Source of the DNA: Roseibium sp. MMSF_3544
GTDB lineage: Bacteria > Pseudomonadota > Alphaproteobacteria > Rhizobiales > Stappiaceae
Assembly (NCBI RefSeq): GCF_030732845.1
Contig: NZ_JASHKA010000007.1
Location: forward strand, 1 to 64,000
DNA: 64,000 nt
Direction of reading: 5' to 3'
The position numbers were made by a program, and so were the translations under genes. The notes under the pieces are model-generated. The model saw nothing but the letters and a program-made list of their open reading frames with translations. It made no database searches and was not told where the DNA came from. Each line of letters opens with the position of its first letter. The first letter of the stretch is position 1. Below, piece after piece: positions 7,158 through 16,679 of the stretch.

Positions 7158-8066
7158 TCAGGTTTTTTCCCAGACTGGAGACCTGCCGATTTTCTCTAGC
7201 AGGAAATCTATGAAGACGCGCACTTTTGCGGTCAGCACGTTGGATTTCGGATAGACCAGCCACAGGACCGACTGGTCGTCCACCTCGTATTCGGGCAGGA
7301 CGCGTACCAGTGACCCTTCCTGAAGTTCAGCGTGAATGTTCCAGAGCGAGTTCATGGAAATGCCCGCGCCCGCAAGGGTGGCGAGTTTCAGGGACCGGCC
7401 ATCATCAGTGACGAGCCGGCATTGCGCGTCTCGCGGGTCGAATTGCGCAACTTCTCCGTCCTTGCCGACAAGTTGCCTCGGTGCCTTGCTTTGAAACGCG
7501 ATCAGGTCATGGCCGTTGAGATCGGACGGTGATTGTGGCGTTCCGCGTCTGGCAAGGTAGACAGGTGACGCACACAGAATGCGCGTATCCCTGGCCAGCT
7601 TTCGCCCTTTGAGGCTGCTGTCCTCGATGGCGGAGTTTCGAAGAGCAAGATCGAAGCTCCCCTCGATCAGGTCGAAGCGGGTGTCGGATAGTTTCAGGTC
7701 GAGGCTGATGCCCGGATACCGGTCCAGAAACTCCGGCAGCAATGGGACAATGTAAAGCTGTGCGAAGGTGCTCGATGCGGCAAATCTGAGCGTACCGGTT
7801 GCCTGCGGACGGGTGAGGCCGAGTGCGGCGCGGGCAGCGTCTTCCTGTGCGAGCATTTCCCTTGCGAAGGGCAAAAACTCCTCGCCCTCCGTCGACAGGG
7901 AAACTTTACGCGTCGAGCGATGCAACAGGTCGGACCCAAGGCTTTGCTCAAGCTTGGCTAAGCGGCTGCTTGCCACGGCAGGAGGCATTCCCAGATCCCG
8001 TCCGGCGGCGCTGATGTTGAGCTTTTCAGCCGCCAGTACAAAGAGGCGCAAGCTGTCAGTGTCCAT
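7158..8066 (-). CDS. LysR-family transcriptional regulator
   Basis: A 302-residue protein with an N-terminal HTH (LRLFVLAAEKLNISAAGRDLGMPPAVASSRLAKLEQSLG) and the usual LysR substrate domain from about residue 90 (GTLRFAASSTFAQLYIVPLLPEFL). It resembles the subgroup that regulates oxidoreductase genes. It diverges from the DUF1330/luciferase-like/SDR set and probably controls it from the palindrome at 8078-8093. Confidence 0.9.
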   Translation of the reverse strand: MDTDSLRLFVLAAEKLNISAAGRDLGMPPAVASSRLAKLEQSLGSDLLHRSTRKVSLSTEGEEFLPFAREMLAQEDAARAALGLTRPQATGTLRFAASSTFAQLYIVPLLPEFLDRYPGISLDLKLSDTRFDLIEGSFDLALRNSAIEDSSLKGRKLARDTRILCASPVYLARRGTPQSPSDLNGHDLIAFQSKAPRQLVGKDGEVAQFDPRDAQCRLVTDDGRSLKLATLAGAGISMNSLWNIHAELQEGSLVRVLPEYEVDDQSVLWLVYPKSNVLTAKVRVFIDFLLEKIGRSPVWEKT

Positions 8067-8077
8067 TTGATTATATC

Positions 8078-8093
8078 CAAAATCCGAATTTTG
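8078..8093. promoter_or_regulatory. Palindrome in the LysR/DUF1330 intergenic region
   Basis: CAAAAT-CCGA-ATTTTG, a perfect 6-4-6 inverted repeat 12 bp upstream of the LysR start. Candidate autoregulatory site. Confidence 0.5.
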
Positions 8094-8194
8094 AACTCAT
8101 GATTTGCGTATTTATATCGAATTTCAAGATTCTTATTTTGCGGTTCGACGCTGCGAAACACAGCGGCCCGGATCAGCAAAGAGGAACTTATGAC

Positions 8195-8497
8195 ATGGCA
8201 TACTACTCGGTTCTTGCAGTTACCCCGACCACTGAGGACTGGATCGCAGACTATATCGCTCCGGCCAACAGGCTTGTCGCGCAGTACGGCGGCAAATACC
8301 TGGCGCGCACGTCGTCGCACGAACAGCTGGAAGGCAGCACAGACGAAGCCGCGCTTCGCATCGTGATTGAATGGCCGTCGCGCGAGGCTGCGGTCAACTT
8401 CATGAACGACGCCGAATACGGCCCGCATCTGAAAGCCCGGACCGCCGGGTCAAACAGCTTCCACTTCCTTATCGAAGGCAAGGACGATCTCGCCTGA
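8195..8497 (+). CDS. DUF1330-like small protein
   Basis: A 100-residue protein with the dimeric alpha/beta fold suggested by YYSVLAVTPTTEDWIADYI, GGKYLART, LRIVIEWPSREAAVNFMND and EYGPHLKART, as in the DUF1330 family. AGAGGAAC lies nine bases before this ATG, which settles the start over longer frames. A terminator follows, so the downstream luciferase-like gene may need its own promoter or read-through. Confidence 0.82.
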   Translation: MAYYSVLAVTPTTEDWIADYIAPANRLVAQYGGKYLARTSSHEQLEGSTDEAALRIVIEWPSREAAVNFMNDAEYGPHLKARTAGSNSFHFLIEGKDDLA

Positions 8498-8517
8498 ACG
8501 GCTGAAGTTGACCAATG

Positions 8518-8546
8518 ACCGTCCCGTGTGTTGCGGGACGGTTTTC
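8518..8546 (+). terminator. Rho-independent terminator
   Basis: ACCGTCCCG/CGGGACGGT, a nine-pair stem with a 7-base loop followed by TTTT, 20 bases past the DUF1330 stop. Confidence 0.8.
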
Positions 8547-8590
8547 GGATACCCGATTTAGCCGTGGAATGGCGACGGCGAGAGGATGAA

Positions 8591-9571
8591 ATGCTAACGC
8601 GTGTGCAGACCCCTGGCTTCGAGCAGATCAATCGAGGCTACAATTCCGTATTTCAGCCGGGCCGGCTGACACTTGGTCTGGTGGTGCCGCTTGAGAATTA
8701 CAGTTCAAGTGCCGTGCCGGAAATGCAGCGCCACCTGGAGCGCGTCCAGCTTGCCGAGCGCCTTGGCTTTTCGTCGGTCTGGCTGCGCGACGTGCCCTTC
8801 AATGTGCCGTCCTTTGGGGATGCAGGACAGATGTTCGACCCGTTCGTCTACCTTGGTTATCTCGCGGCCGGAACCCGGTCGATCGCGCTTGGTGTCGCCA
8901 GCATCATCCTGCCGCTCCGTCATCCGGCGCATGTGGCAAAGGCGGCAGCAAGCGCGGATGTGCTGTCCGGCGGCCGGTTGCTTCTGGGTGTTGCCTCGGG
9001 CGACCGGCCCGAGGAATATCCTGCTCTCAACATGTCCTTCGAGTACCGGGGCCCCCGTTTTCGCGACAGCTTCGATTACATCCGCCACATGGCCGAACAG
9101 CAGCCGGATTTCAAAAGCGGGCAGGGCGCACCGAGCGGCGGGATGGACATGCTGCCAAAGCCGATTGCGGGCAAGCTGCCGATGCTGATCACCGGTGGCA
9201 GCCAGCAGGACCCGGGCTGGATTGCTGCAAACGGTGATGGCTGGATGACGTATCCGCGCCAGGTGAGCTTCCAGGAGAAGGCCATTTCCGACTACAGGAG
9301 CAAAGTCCGGGCGGAAGGCTCTTTTGACAAGCCGGTAATGCAGCCTTTGTACATTGATCTGGCGGACACAGCCGATGCTCCGGTGCAGCCGATCCACCTG
9401 GGTTTTCGTTTGGGTATCAACGCTCTGCGCAGCTATCTGAAAGGGCTCGAGGCCATCGGTGTCAATCATGTTGCTCTGAATTTGCGGTTCAACCACGCAA
9501 ATATCGAAACCACTCTGAACCGGCTCTCCGAAGAACTTCTGCCGGACTTTCAAGGACAGGAAAACCCGTGA
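8591..9571 (+). CDS. Luciferase-like (LLM class) flavin oxidoreductase
   Basis: A 326-residue TIM-barrel flavoprotein. LTLGLVVPLENY, AERLGFSSVWLRDVPF, TRSIALGVASIILPLRHPAHVAK and DVLSGGRLLLGVASGDRPEEY are typical of the LLM family, close to the BA3436-type subgroup. Members use reduced flavin to oxidise small organics; the substrate is unknown. The ATG at 8591 follows AGAGGA. Its stop overlaps the start of the SDR gene, so the two are translationally coupled. Confidence 0.85.
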   Translation: MLTRVQTPGFEQINRGYNSVFQPGRLTLGLVVPLENYSSSAVPEMQRHLERVQLAERLGFSSVWLRDVPFNVPSFGDAGQMFDPFVYLGYLAAGTRSIALGVASIILPLRHPAHVAKAAASADVLSGGRLLLGVASGDRPEEYPALNMSFEYRGPRFRDSFDYIRHMAEQQPDFKSGQGAPSGGMDMLPKPIAGKLPMLITGGSQQDPGWIAANGDGWMTYPRQVSFQEKAISDYRSKVRAEGSFDKPVMQPLYIDLADTADAPVQPIHLGFRLGINALRSYLKGLEAIGVNHVALNLRFNHANIETTLNRLSEELLPDFQGQENP

Positions 9572-10368
9572 TGTCAAAGACAATATTGGTGACTGGTGCG
9601 ACTGACGGTATCGGTCTTGAAACCGCAAAAGCACTGCATGACCAGGGACATTTTGTTCTGTTGCACGGCCGCAACGCCGGAAAACTTGAAAGCGCAAAAG
9701 CGGAGCTGCTGGCAACGCGTGCAAGCGGCGACGTGGAGACGTATCAAGCGGACTTTTCAAGGCTCGGCGATGTCGGCCGAATGGCTGAGGAGATCAAGTC
9801 CCGTCATTCAGGGCTTGATGTCCTGATCAACAATGCGGGGATACTGCGCGCTCCGAACGAGGTGACACAGGAAGGTCTCGACATTCGTTTTGTCGTCAAT
9901 CTTCTGGCGCCGGTTTTGCTCACGCGCGAGTTGCTGCCGCTGATGGACGCCTCGGGCCGGGTGGTGAACCTGTCGTCTGCTGCGCAGGCTCCGGTCAACC
10001 TTCAGGCACTCGCAGGAAAGCTTCGTCTTTCCGCGATGGACGCTTATGCGCAAAGCAAACTGGCGCTGACCATGTGGTCGCGACATCTGTCAGCGGAATT
10101 GGGCGCGCAGGGACCGGTCGTTGTCGCGGTCAATCCGGGTTCACTGCTCGCCAGCAAAATGGTCAAGGAAGGCTTTGGCCTTGCCGGTAATGATCTCGGG
10201 ATTGGCGTCGACATCCTGATGCGTGCCGCGCTGTCCGACGAATTCGCTTCCGCGCATGGCAAGTATTTCGATAACGACAGTGGCCGTTTCGCAAATCCGC
10301 ATTCGGATGGGCTGGATGACGACAAGGTGAGCGCGCTGGTTCGAGCGGTGGATGAAATTGTGGGGTGA
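9571..10368 (+). CDS. Short-chain dehydrogenase/reductase
   Basis: A 265-residue classical SDR: TGATDGIG cofactor motif near residue 8, NNAG near 88, and catalytic Ser and YAQSK near 137-155. It resembles retinol-dehydrogenase-like oxidoreductases. The ATG overlaps the LLM stop (TGATG), so they probably act on the same pathway under the LysR regulator. A GTG one codon earlier is the alternative start. Confidence 0.88.
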   Translation: MSKTILVTGATDGIGLETAKALHDQGHFVLLHGRNAGKLESAKAELLATRASGDVETYQADFSRLGDVGRMAEEIKSRHSGLDVLINNAGILRAPNEVTQEGLDIRFVVNLLAPVLLTRELLPLMDASGRVVNLSSAAQAPVNLQALAGKLRLSAMDAYAQSKLALTMWSRHLSAELGAQGPVVVAVNPGSLLASKMVKEGFGLAGNDLGIGVDILMRAALSDEFASAHGKYFDNDSGRFANPHSDGLDDDKVSALVRAVDEIVG

Positions 10369-10393
10369 GCTGAACACCAAGGTGTCTGCTCAC
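10365..10393. terminator. Bidirectional hairpin between convergent genes
   Basis: GTGAGC-ACACC pairs with GGTGT-GCTCAC across a two-base loop with small bulges. It overlaps the stop codons of the SDR and the FAD monooxygenase. Confidence 0.55.
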
Positions 10394-11997
10394 GCCCTGA
10401 ACATTCCCAGATGCTCGAAATATGTGGCGACACTCGCCAGATCTTTGCTGCGATAGGCGACGTAACCGTCAGGTCTGAGAAGATAGATGCATGGTCTGTC
10501 TGCAGCAAAGTTGCGATGCATCTTTCCTTGCCCGTCGACAATCACGTCGTGGTCTGCAAAAGGACCGCTGGTCTGTTTTGTGCTCACGACGTAAGGCTTC
10601 AGCCAGGACGCGAAGCGTTTTGAGATATCCGCAGCTCTTTGAATGTCGGCTGCCGGAGCGTCGTTCGAAACACCACAAAAGAGAAGCAGCCTGAACTGGT
10701 CGTCTGCAGGCAGTTTGAACAAGCTCGTGGCTTCGTTGTTGACAGCAAGGCCCTCCGCGTCGGGTGCCCGCGTTCCAGGCGCAGGACCGCCCCCGAAGTC
10801 ATCGTCGAGCGACAGGCTGAGCGGGCTTGCACCGTAGTCGAGATCGAGTTCCTGTAAATGGCGGGCGGCGTCTTTTTTCGCTGCCTCCGGCGTGAACAGG
10901 TTGGCGACAAACGTGTCCCGCTCCTCCTTAGACAGGTTCGCGTAGCTCTCCATCATGTTCGTGATTTTCCGAGTCGTTTCCACGACTTCGTTGGCGACAA
11001 TCCGGCGTTCACTTTCATAGCTGTCCAAGAGGTCGGCGGAAGCTTTCTGCTTCGCGACGAGCGCCAGTTTCCAGGCCAGATTGTGTGTATCCTGGATGCC
11101 GGTGTTCATACCCTGGCCAGCGAGCAGGCTGTGAACATGCGCAGCATCACCTGCAAGGAAGACCCTGTCCTCACGGTAGTGCGGTACAAGCCGGTAGCTG
11201 ATCCTGAAAAATCCCAGCCAATGCGGATCGTGCAAACGAAGGGTAGGCCCGCTCCTTTCGGTGACAATGGCCTGGAGCTCCTCCAAGGACGCTGCGCCCC
11301 CGGTTTCAGCATCCTTATTCAGGGTTGCGACAATGAAATGCCTGTTGCCCGGGAGCCGCGTGAACACATAGAGTTCGCCGCTGTCGTGAAAAAAGATGTG
11401 TCCCTTGTCTGCTTCCAGATCGTCGTCGCCATCGATCAAGACGTCTCCAAGGATGTAGGGAATGCCGTCGGCTTCGCCGGGAAAGTCCAGGCCGACGAAG
11501 TGGCGGACTGAGCTGTGCGCACCATCGCAGGCGATCACCCATTGAAAACGGCCGGTTTCCTGCCCAGCGCCGTCACGCTGGAGGGTGACGGTGACGCCGT
11601 CTTCATCCTGTGACAAGGCGGTGAGGGACACGTTGCGCTCCACTTCGACGCCCAGGCTGTTCAGATGGGTTTCCAAAGTGGCCTCGGTATGCGCCTGCGA
11701 TTGCGACATGCCGAAGGGAAACGGTGAGTCCACCGGCGCATGGGGGCTTTCGCCGAAGCGGGCACCGTCGCGATAAAAGGCAAGGCCGATTTCGGGAACA
11801 GACCCCACCGTTGCTTTTTCGTCGAGCCCGAGGCCCTGGAAGATTTCCAGCGTGCGCGAATGAATAAGGTTTGCCCTGACATGGGGATCAATTCCGGGCG
11901 ATTTGTCGATGCACCTCGTGGGTACACCGCGCCTTGCCAGTTCGGCAGCCATCATCAGGCCAGTGGTTCTTCCGCCGACAACCAATACCGTGTCCAT
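10390..11997 (-). CDS. FAD-dependent aromatic-type monooxygenase
   Basis: A 535-residue single-component flavoprotein hydroxylase (PheA/TfdB/MhpA-like). The DG motif (ACDGAHSSVRH, near 160) and GD motif (FLAGDAAHVHSLLAGQGMN, near 285) are intact, and a thioredoxin-like C-terminal domain follows. The N-terminal FAD-binding motif reads GGRTTG instead of GxGxxG, with Arg at the middle glycine. GGGAGGAG precedes the ATG at 11997. It may supply hydroxylation for the aromatic cluster to the right, but it is separated from that operon by the AraC gene. Confidence 0.87.
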   Translation of the reverse strand: MDTVLVVGGRTTGLMMAAELARRGVPTRCIDKSPGIDPHVRANLIHSRTLEIFQGLGLDEKATVGSVPEIGLAFYRDGARFGESPHAPVDSPFPFGMSQSQAHTEATLETHLNSLGVEVERNVSLTALSQDEDGVTVTLQRDGAGQETGRFQWVIACDGAHSSVRHFVGLDFPGEADGIPYILGDVLIDGDDDLEADKGHIFFHDSGELYVFTRLPGNRHFIVATLNKDAETGGAASLEELQAIVTERSGPTLRLHDPHWLGFFRISYRLVPHYREDRVFLAGDAAHVHSLLAGQGMNTGIQDTHNLAWKLALVAKQKASADLLDSYESERRIVANEVVETTRKITNMMESYANLSKEERDTFVANLFTPEAAKKDAARHLQELDLDYGASPLSLSLDDDFGGGPAPGTRAPDAEGLAVNNEATSLFKLPADDQFRLLLFCGVSNDAPAADIQRAADISKRFASWLKPYVVSTKQTSGPFADHDVIVDGQGKMHRNFAADRPCIYLLRPDGYVAYRSKDLASVATYFEHLGMFRA

Positions 11998-12100
11998 GGT
12001 GTCTCCTCCCAGCGTCATTAGACCCTTTCTCGGTCAGATTGGAAACATCCTGCTTGGCGGAGGGGTGATCCTAACCGCGCGCCCCGAAGAAGGGACCTGC

Positions 12101-12964
12101 CTAAGGCCAGTCTGAAAATTCACGCTTCAGCTCCGAGATGTCCTGGCTGTCCGGTCTTGAAACGATGGCGCGGTAAGCCCCTGGCGACATGTCGGTGCGG
12201 CGTTTGAAAAAGTGGCTGAAGCGGGTGGCGTCGGCAAAGCCGAGGTCCGCGGCTATCTTCTTGAGCGGCGCACCCGATTTCTCCAGCCGGGCTTTTGCCT
12301 CAGCGGTCAGGCGCTCATGGACAAGTTCCGCAGGGCTGCGCCCGGTCTCCCGCTTGCAGATCCTGTTGAGCCTGTCGTAGTCGATGTTCAGTTCTTCCGC
12401 GTATCTCGCAACCTTCCAATGGTCGCGGTAATGCAGTTCCACCAAATGCCGGAATCGGCTCAAAAGGCCTGTTGGCTCACCGGACTTTTGCCCCGGATCA
12501 GGCTGGTGAATGCGAAGCGCGATAATCAGTAGCAGTCGCAGATATGCCGCAAGCGACATGGGCGACTGCCGTTCGGCATCCTCCAGCTCGGCGCCAAACC
12601 AATCCATCAATGTCTGGACCTGCTGGAGCACCGGTCCATCCTGGAGCCTCACTTCGAAAGACTGCTCGACAAGCATGCGCAAATGGACCGATTCCGCGCG
12701 CGCTCCGATCGCATCGAGAACGCTTGTATCGCTCAGGCCAAGGATGGTGGCGCGCGCTCCTGCATTCAGATGAAGGATCGGGCGCTCGAGCGGCGGCCAA
12801 TAGCACAGTGCCGGACCCGACAGTTGCTGCTCGACACCCTCAATGCCGAGTTCACCCTGTTCCAGAAACAAGAGCGTTGAATTTGTCTCCGGAATGCGAA
12901 GCCTCAGCGACCGTTTGTGAAGGGCTTCCCGTTCGGTCTGTGCGCTCGCGTAATCGTTTTTCAT
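12101..12964 (-). CDS. AraC-family transcriptional regulator
   Basis: A 287-residue protein with an N-terminal cupin-like sensing part and a C-terminal double HTH from about residue 180 (HWKVARYAEELNIDYDRLNRICKRETGRSP, then IAADLGFADATRFSHFFKRRTDMSPGAYR). It diverges from the ALDH/ABC operon and is the likely activator. The shared promoter has an inverted repeat at 12989-13010. Confidence 0.9.
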   Translation of the reverse strand: MKNDYASAQTEREALHKRSLRLRIPETNSTLLFLEQGELGIEGVEQQLSGPALCYWPPLERPILHLNAGARATILGLSDTSVLDAIGARAESVHLRMLVEQSFEVRLQDGPVLQQVQTLMDWFGAELEDAERQSPMSLAAYLRLLLIIALRIHQPDPGQKSGEPTGLLSRFRHLVELHYRDHWKVARYAEELNIDYDRLNRICKRETGRSPAELVHERLTAEAKARLEKSGAPLKKIAADLGFADATRFSHFFKRRTDMSPGAYRAIVSRPDSQDISELKREFSDWP

Positions 12965-12988
12965 TCAGTTTTCCAAAAATCTAACAAC

Positions 12989-13010
12989 AAATGCCCAGAA
13001 ATGAGCATTT
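12989..13010. promoter_or_regulatory. Inverted repeat in the AraC/ALDH promoter
   Basis: AAATGC-N10-GCATTT, perfect arms, between the divergent regulator and the catabolic operon. Candidate regulator site. Confidence 0.5.
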
Positions 13011-13072
13011 AATGTATTTTGTCGCAATCGATAATAGAGAGCAAGGGAGGCCGGGCAAGACCCGGAAACGAA

Positions 13073-14497
13073 ATGGCAGTCACCAGTCAAGCGCCAGTTT
13101 CTGAGAATGAACCGGTCATCGAACGTGTGAGCCCGGTAAGCAGACGTGTCGTGAGCATCGAACGCGCACACGACAAATCGACATGCCTGAACTTCGCCGC
13201 GAGGGCGGCGTCGGCGTTCCCCGGCTGGTCCGCAAAACGAGCTTCGGAACGGGCGAAATATCTCATCGAAGCTGCCGATGTTCTTGAAAGACGACGCGAG
13301 GACTTTTCTTCGGCAATGATCGATGAAATCGGCGCGCCGCAGGACTGGTGCCACGAGAATGTCAGGTTTGCGGCTGACATGCTGCGTCAGGTCGCAACCT
13401 ATGCCGATGAAACAGAACGGGTCGAGGCGGTCCATGAAGACCGCGGCGTCGTCAGCAAAGCAACCCGGGTTCCCTGTGGTGTCTGCCTTGGTATTTCTCC
13501 TTGGAACGCACCGCTGATCCTCGGTATTCGGTCGGTCGCTGCGCCGCTCCTCTGCGGCAACACGGTTCTGCTGAAGGGCAGCGAATTCGCGCCCCGCGTC
13601 TTCCGGCTTCTAGGGGAGGTGTTGCAGGCATCTGGCATACCTGAAGACGTTGCGCGGGTCATTCTGACCCGAGCCGAAGACAGCGAAGAGATCGTCGAAG
13701 CTCTGATAGCCTCGCCGGTCGTCCGCCGCGTGAATTTTACCGGTTCGACCCGCGTAGGGCGGCTGGTGGCGGAATTGTGCGCGAAGCATCTGAAGCGGCC
13801 TTTGCTGGAGCTTGGCGGGCAGTCGACGATGCTTGTCCTGGACGATGCAGATGTCGAACTGGCCGCGGCCGCGGCACTCAAGGGGGCCTATCTCAACCAG
13901 GGCCAGATCTGCATGTCGACAGAGCGGCTGATCGTCGACGATGCGGTTGCCGATCAGCTTGTCGAGCGGATCGAAGCGGGGCGGAAAAACCTTCGGCATG
14001 GCGATCCAAACATCGCGGAGACGAAGGTCGGCCCTGTGATCAGCCTTGCGGCCGCCGAAAGACTGTCCGGTCTCATCAGCGATGCTGTTTCAAAAGGCGC
14101 TCATCTGGTTGGCGGTGGCCGTGTCAGAGACTGTTACCTGGAGCCGACGCTTCTGGACGGTGTCGAACCGGACATGCGGATCTATCGGGAGGAACTGTTC
14201 GGTCCGGTCCTGTCGGTCACGCGGGTTGCAAATGACCTTGAAGCCGTGACGGTCGCTAACGACGGCGAGTACGGCCTCGCGAGTGCTGTTTTCAGTTCGG
14301 ATCGAGACCGCGCGGAAGCCGTAGCGAGCCAGGTGCATAGCGGCATTTGCCACATCAACCGCTGCACGGTCGACGACAATCCCCATGCGCCCTTCGGAGG
14401 CGTCAAATCCAGCGGGTACGGCCGGTTCGGCGGCCGCTGGGCCATTCATGAATTCACGGAACTGCGCTGGATCTCCAGCGCTGCAGCAGACGGATAA
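13073..14497 (+). CDS. Aldehyde dehydrogenase, vanillin/salicylaldehyde-dehydrogenase-like
   Basis: A 474-residue NAD(P)+-dependent ALDH. The motifs GISPWNAPLILG, FTGSTRVGR, the general base Glu in LELGGQ and the nucleophile Cys in NQGQICMSTER are intact, as is EELFGPV near the end. It is closest in style to vanillin and salicylaldehyde dehydrogenases and to the second ALDH of the same operon. I chose the ATG at 13073; a TTG 54 bases upstream is possible but its translation looks unrelated. First gene of the operon. Confidence 0.88.
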   Translation: MAVTSQAPVSENEPVIERVSPVSRRVVSIERAHDKSTCLNFAARAASAFPGWSAKRASERAKYLIEAADVLERRREDFSSAMIDEIGAPQDWCHENVRFAADMLRQVATYADETERVEAVHEDRGVVSKATRVPCGVCLGISPWNAPLILGIRSVAAPLLCGNTVLLKGSEFAPRVFRLLGEVLQASGIPEDVARVILTRAEDSEEIVEALIASPVVRRVNFTGSTRVGRLVAELCAKHLKRPLLELGGQSTMLVLDDADVELAAAAALKGAYLNQGQICMSTERLIVDDAVADQLVERIEAGRKNLRHGDPNIAETKVGPVISLAAAERLSGLISDAVSKGAHLVGGGRVRDCYLEPTLLDGVEPDMRIYREELFGPVLSVTRVANDLEAVTVANDGEYGLASAVFSSDRDRAEAVASQVHSGICHINRCTVDDNPHAPFGGVKSSGYGRFGGRWAIHEFTELRWISSAAADG

Positions 14498-14529
14498 ACG
14501 TCTGCTTGCGGAAAACGGGAGGAAACCAA

Positions 14530-15747
14530 ATGACCTTAGAGATCAAACGCCGCTCACTTGTTATGGGCGCAGGTGCTGCGGTCGGATTGTCCATGCTGCT
14601 GACAACCACCGCGCTTGCCGCCGAACCGATCAAGATTGGCGTTGTCTCGCATCTGACCGGGCCATTGGCCGGCGGTGAAGCTGTCACCCACACGCCGAAC
14701 ATCGAGCTCTGGGCCAAACAGGTGAACGATCGCGGAGGACTGAAGGTCGACGGTGGCCAGCGGCCGGTTGAGATCATCACCTATGACGACAAGACCGATC
14801 CCGCCGAACACATCAAGGCAGTGCAGCGTCTTGCGACCCAGGACAAGGTCGATTTCATGCTCTCGCCCTACGGCACAGGGTTCAATATTGCTGCCGCGCC
14901 GATCTACGCGAAATATGAGTATCCGCTGATCGCAGTGAGCGCGATCACCGACAAGATCCCGGAGCTTTCCAAGCGTTTCCCGAACATGTTCTTCACGCTC
15001 GGCACGACGACAGGCTTTGTTGAAGGTGTTCGCGATACGCTGGTCAAGATGCGCGACGACGGCACCATCGGCAACAAGATCGCCATGGTGAACGTGGCCG
15101 ATGCGTTCGGTATCGAACTTGCGGACAAGGCGCGTCCAATTCTCTCCGAGGCGGGTTTCGAGATCGTCTACGACAAGTCCTACCCGCTCGGCACACCAGA
15201 CATTTCACCAGTGGTAAAGGGCGCCAAGGCTGCAGAACCGGACGCTTTCGTCGCCTGGTCCTATCCTCCCGACACGTTCGCCCTGACGGAACAGGCGATC
15301 ATTGAAGGTCTCGACGTGAGAGCGTTCTATACCGCTGTTGCCACATGCTTCCCGGCTTATGCGGATAAATTCGGCTCGAAGATTGAGGGCAACCTCGGCG
15401 CCGGCGGCGTGAACCCCGACACACCCGCAATGCAGGAGTACCGCAAGGCGCATAAGGAGGTGACGGGCAAGGAAGCCGATTACTGGGCGTCTGCGACTTA
15501 CTACGCCAGTCTGCAGATCCTCGAACAGGCGATCGAGAATGTCGGCACAATCGATCGCGCTGCGACCGTCGACTACATCAAGAACAACAGCTTCGACACG
15601 GTGATCGGGACTGTTTCCTTCGACGACAACAACAACTCGGAGAGATACTGGTCGGTCGGCCAGTGGCGCGACGGCGTCTTCCGGGCCGTGGCTGACACGG
15701 GAATGGGCGACTCGGTTCCGGCAGTTGCAAAGGAAGGCTGGAACTAA
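14530..15747 (+). CDS. Liv-type ABC transporter substrate-binding protein
   Basis: A 405-residue type I periplasmic binding protein (branched-chain amino-acid/aromatic group). The signal peptide has a twin arginine (KRRSLVMGAG) and ends near TTALAA. The mature protein starts IKIGVVSHLTGPLAGGE and has the usual ITYDDKTDPAEHIKAVQRL. GGGAGGAAA precedes this ATG. Within an operon of aromatic aldehyde and alcohol dehydrogenases the ligand is more likely an aromatic acid or alcohol than an amino acid; this is inferred from context. Confidence 0.9.
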   Translation: MTLEIKRRSLVMGAGAAVGLSMLLTTTALAAEPIKIGVVSHLTGPLAGGEAVTHTPNIELWAKQVNDRGGLKVDGGQRPVEIITYDDKTDPAEHIKAVQRLATQDKVDFMLSPYGTGFNIAAAPIYAKYEYPLIAVSAITDKIPELSKRFPNMFFTLGTTTGFVEGVRDTLVKMRDDGTIGNKIAMVNVADAFGIELADKARPILSEAGFEIVYDKSYPLGTPDISPVVKGAKAAEPDAFVAWSYPPDTFALTEQAIIEGLDVRAFYTAVATCFPAYADKFGSKIEGNLGAGGVNPDTPAMQEYRKAHKEVTGKEADYWASATYYASLQILEQAIENVGTIDRAATVDYIKNNSFDTVIGTVSFDDNNNSERYWSVGQWRDGVFRAVADTGMGDSVPAVAKEGWN

Positions 15748-15762
15748 GGCCTTCCTGTCTAC

Positions 15763-15788
15763 CCGCCCGGTGCCCTGATGCCGGGCGG
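15763..15788 (+). terminator. Intercistronic hairpin between binding protein and permease
   Basis: CCGCCCGG/CCGGGCGG, an eight-pair stem with a 10-base loop and no T-run. It may protect the upstream mRNA or partly stop transcription, so that more binding protein than permease is made. Confidence 0.5.
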
Positions 15789-15815
15789 CTCCTCAATCTT
15801 CAGGCAGATATTCAA

Positions 15816-16679
15816 ATGGACATCCTCATTTCGGGACTGCTCCTGGGCGGGACCTATGCCCTCATGGCTATGGGGCTCAATCTTCAATACGGCGTTGCGC
15901 GCATCATGAATCTTGCCAATGGCGAGATGCTGGTTCTCGGCGGTCTGGCGGCCTTCTGGCTGTTCACTACCGCTGCCGTCAGTCCACTTCTGACGGCCTT
16001 CGTCGTCGCGCCACTGGCCTTCGCAGGCAACTGGCTGATCTACCGCTACCTTTTGCTGCCGCTTGTCAGGCGCGCAAAGTCAACGGGACAGCTGGAAGTC
16101 GACTCGATCCTGGCGACATTCGGTATGAGCTTTGCGCTGGTTGGCATTATGGTTTCGATCCACGGCGAGTATTTCACCTATTCTTACCTGGCCGATCCCT
16201 TCTCGATCCTCGGCAGCACGGTTGCCCTCAACAGGTTTATCGCCTTTCTGGCGGCGGCCGCTATCGGCTTTGCACTCTACTACTGGCTCAACCACACCTA
16301 TGCGGGCACGGCTGTGCGTGCTGTCTCCGTGAGCACGGAGGCTGCGGGGCTTGTGGGCATCAATGTCGACAAAGTCTCGGCGATGGCGTTTGCACTCGGG
16401 GGCGCAGTGACGGCGGTCGGCGGTACGCTGATTTCCACCTTCATCACATTGGATGCATCCGTTGGTGTGATTTTCACCATGAAGGCGCTGATCATCATGA
16501 TCATGGGAGGTGTCGGTGACATCCGCGGTGCGGTGATTGCGGCGCTGATCCTTGGCCTTGTGGAGACCGCGGTTGCGACAATCATCGATCCCGGCCTGAC
16601 GCTTGCATCCGCCTATGTCATCTTTCTCGCGGTGCTGCTGTTCCGGCCGCAGGGACTGTTCGGGAGGCGGTCCTCATGA
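15816..16679 (+). CDS. Liv-type ABC permease, LivH-like
   Basis: A 287-residue integral membrane protein with about eight hydrophobic segments, starting GLLLGGTYALMAMGLNLQYGVARIMNLANGEM, the LivH signature. GGVGDIRGAVIAALILGLVET near the end is the permease loop that contacts the ATPase. Its last codons overlap the next permease, giving coupled translation. Confidence 0.9.
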   Translation: MDILISGLLLGGTYALMAMGLNLQYGVARIMNLANGEMLVLGGLAAFWLFTTAAVSPLLTAFVVAPLAFAGNWLIYRYLLLPLVRRAKSTGQLEVDSILATFGMSFALVGIMVSIHGEYFTYSYLADPFSILGSTVALNRFIAFLAAAAIGFALYYWLNHTYAGTAVRAVSVSTEAAGLVGINVDKVSAMAFALGGAVTAVGGTLISTFITLDASVGVIFTMKALIIMIMGGVGDIRGAVIAALILGLVETAVATIIDPGLTLASAYVIFLAVLLFRPQGLFGRRSS

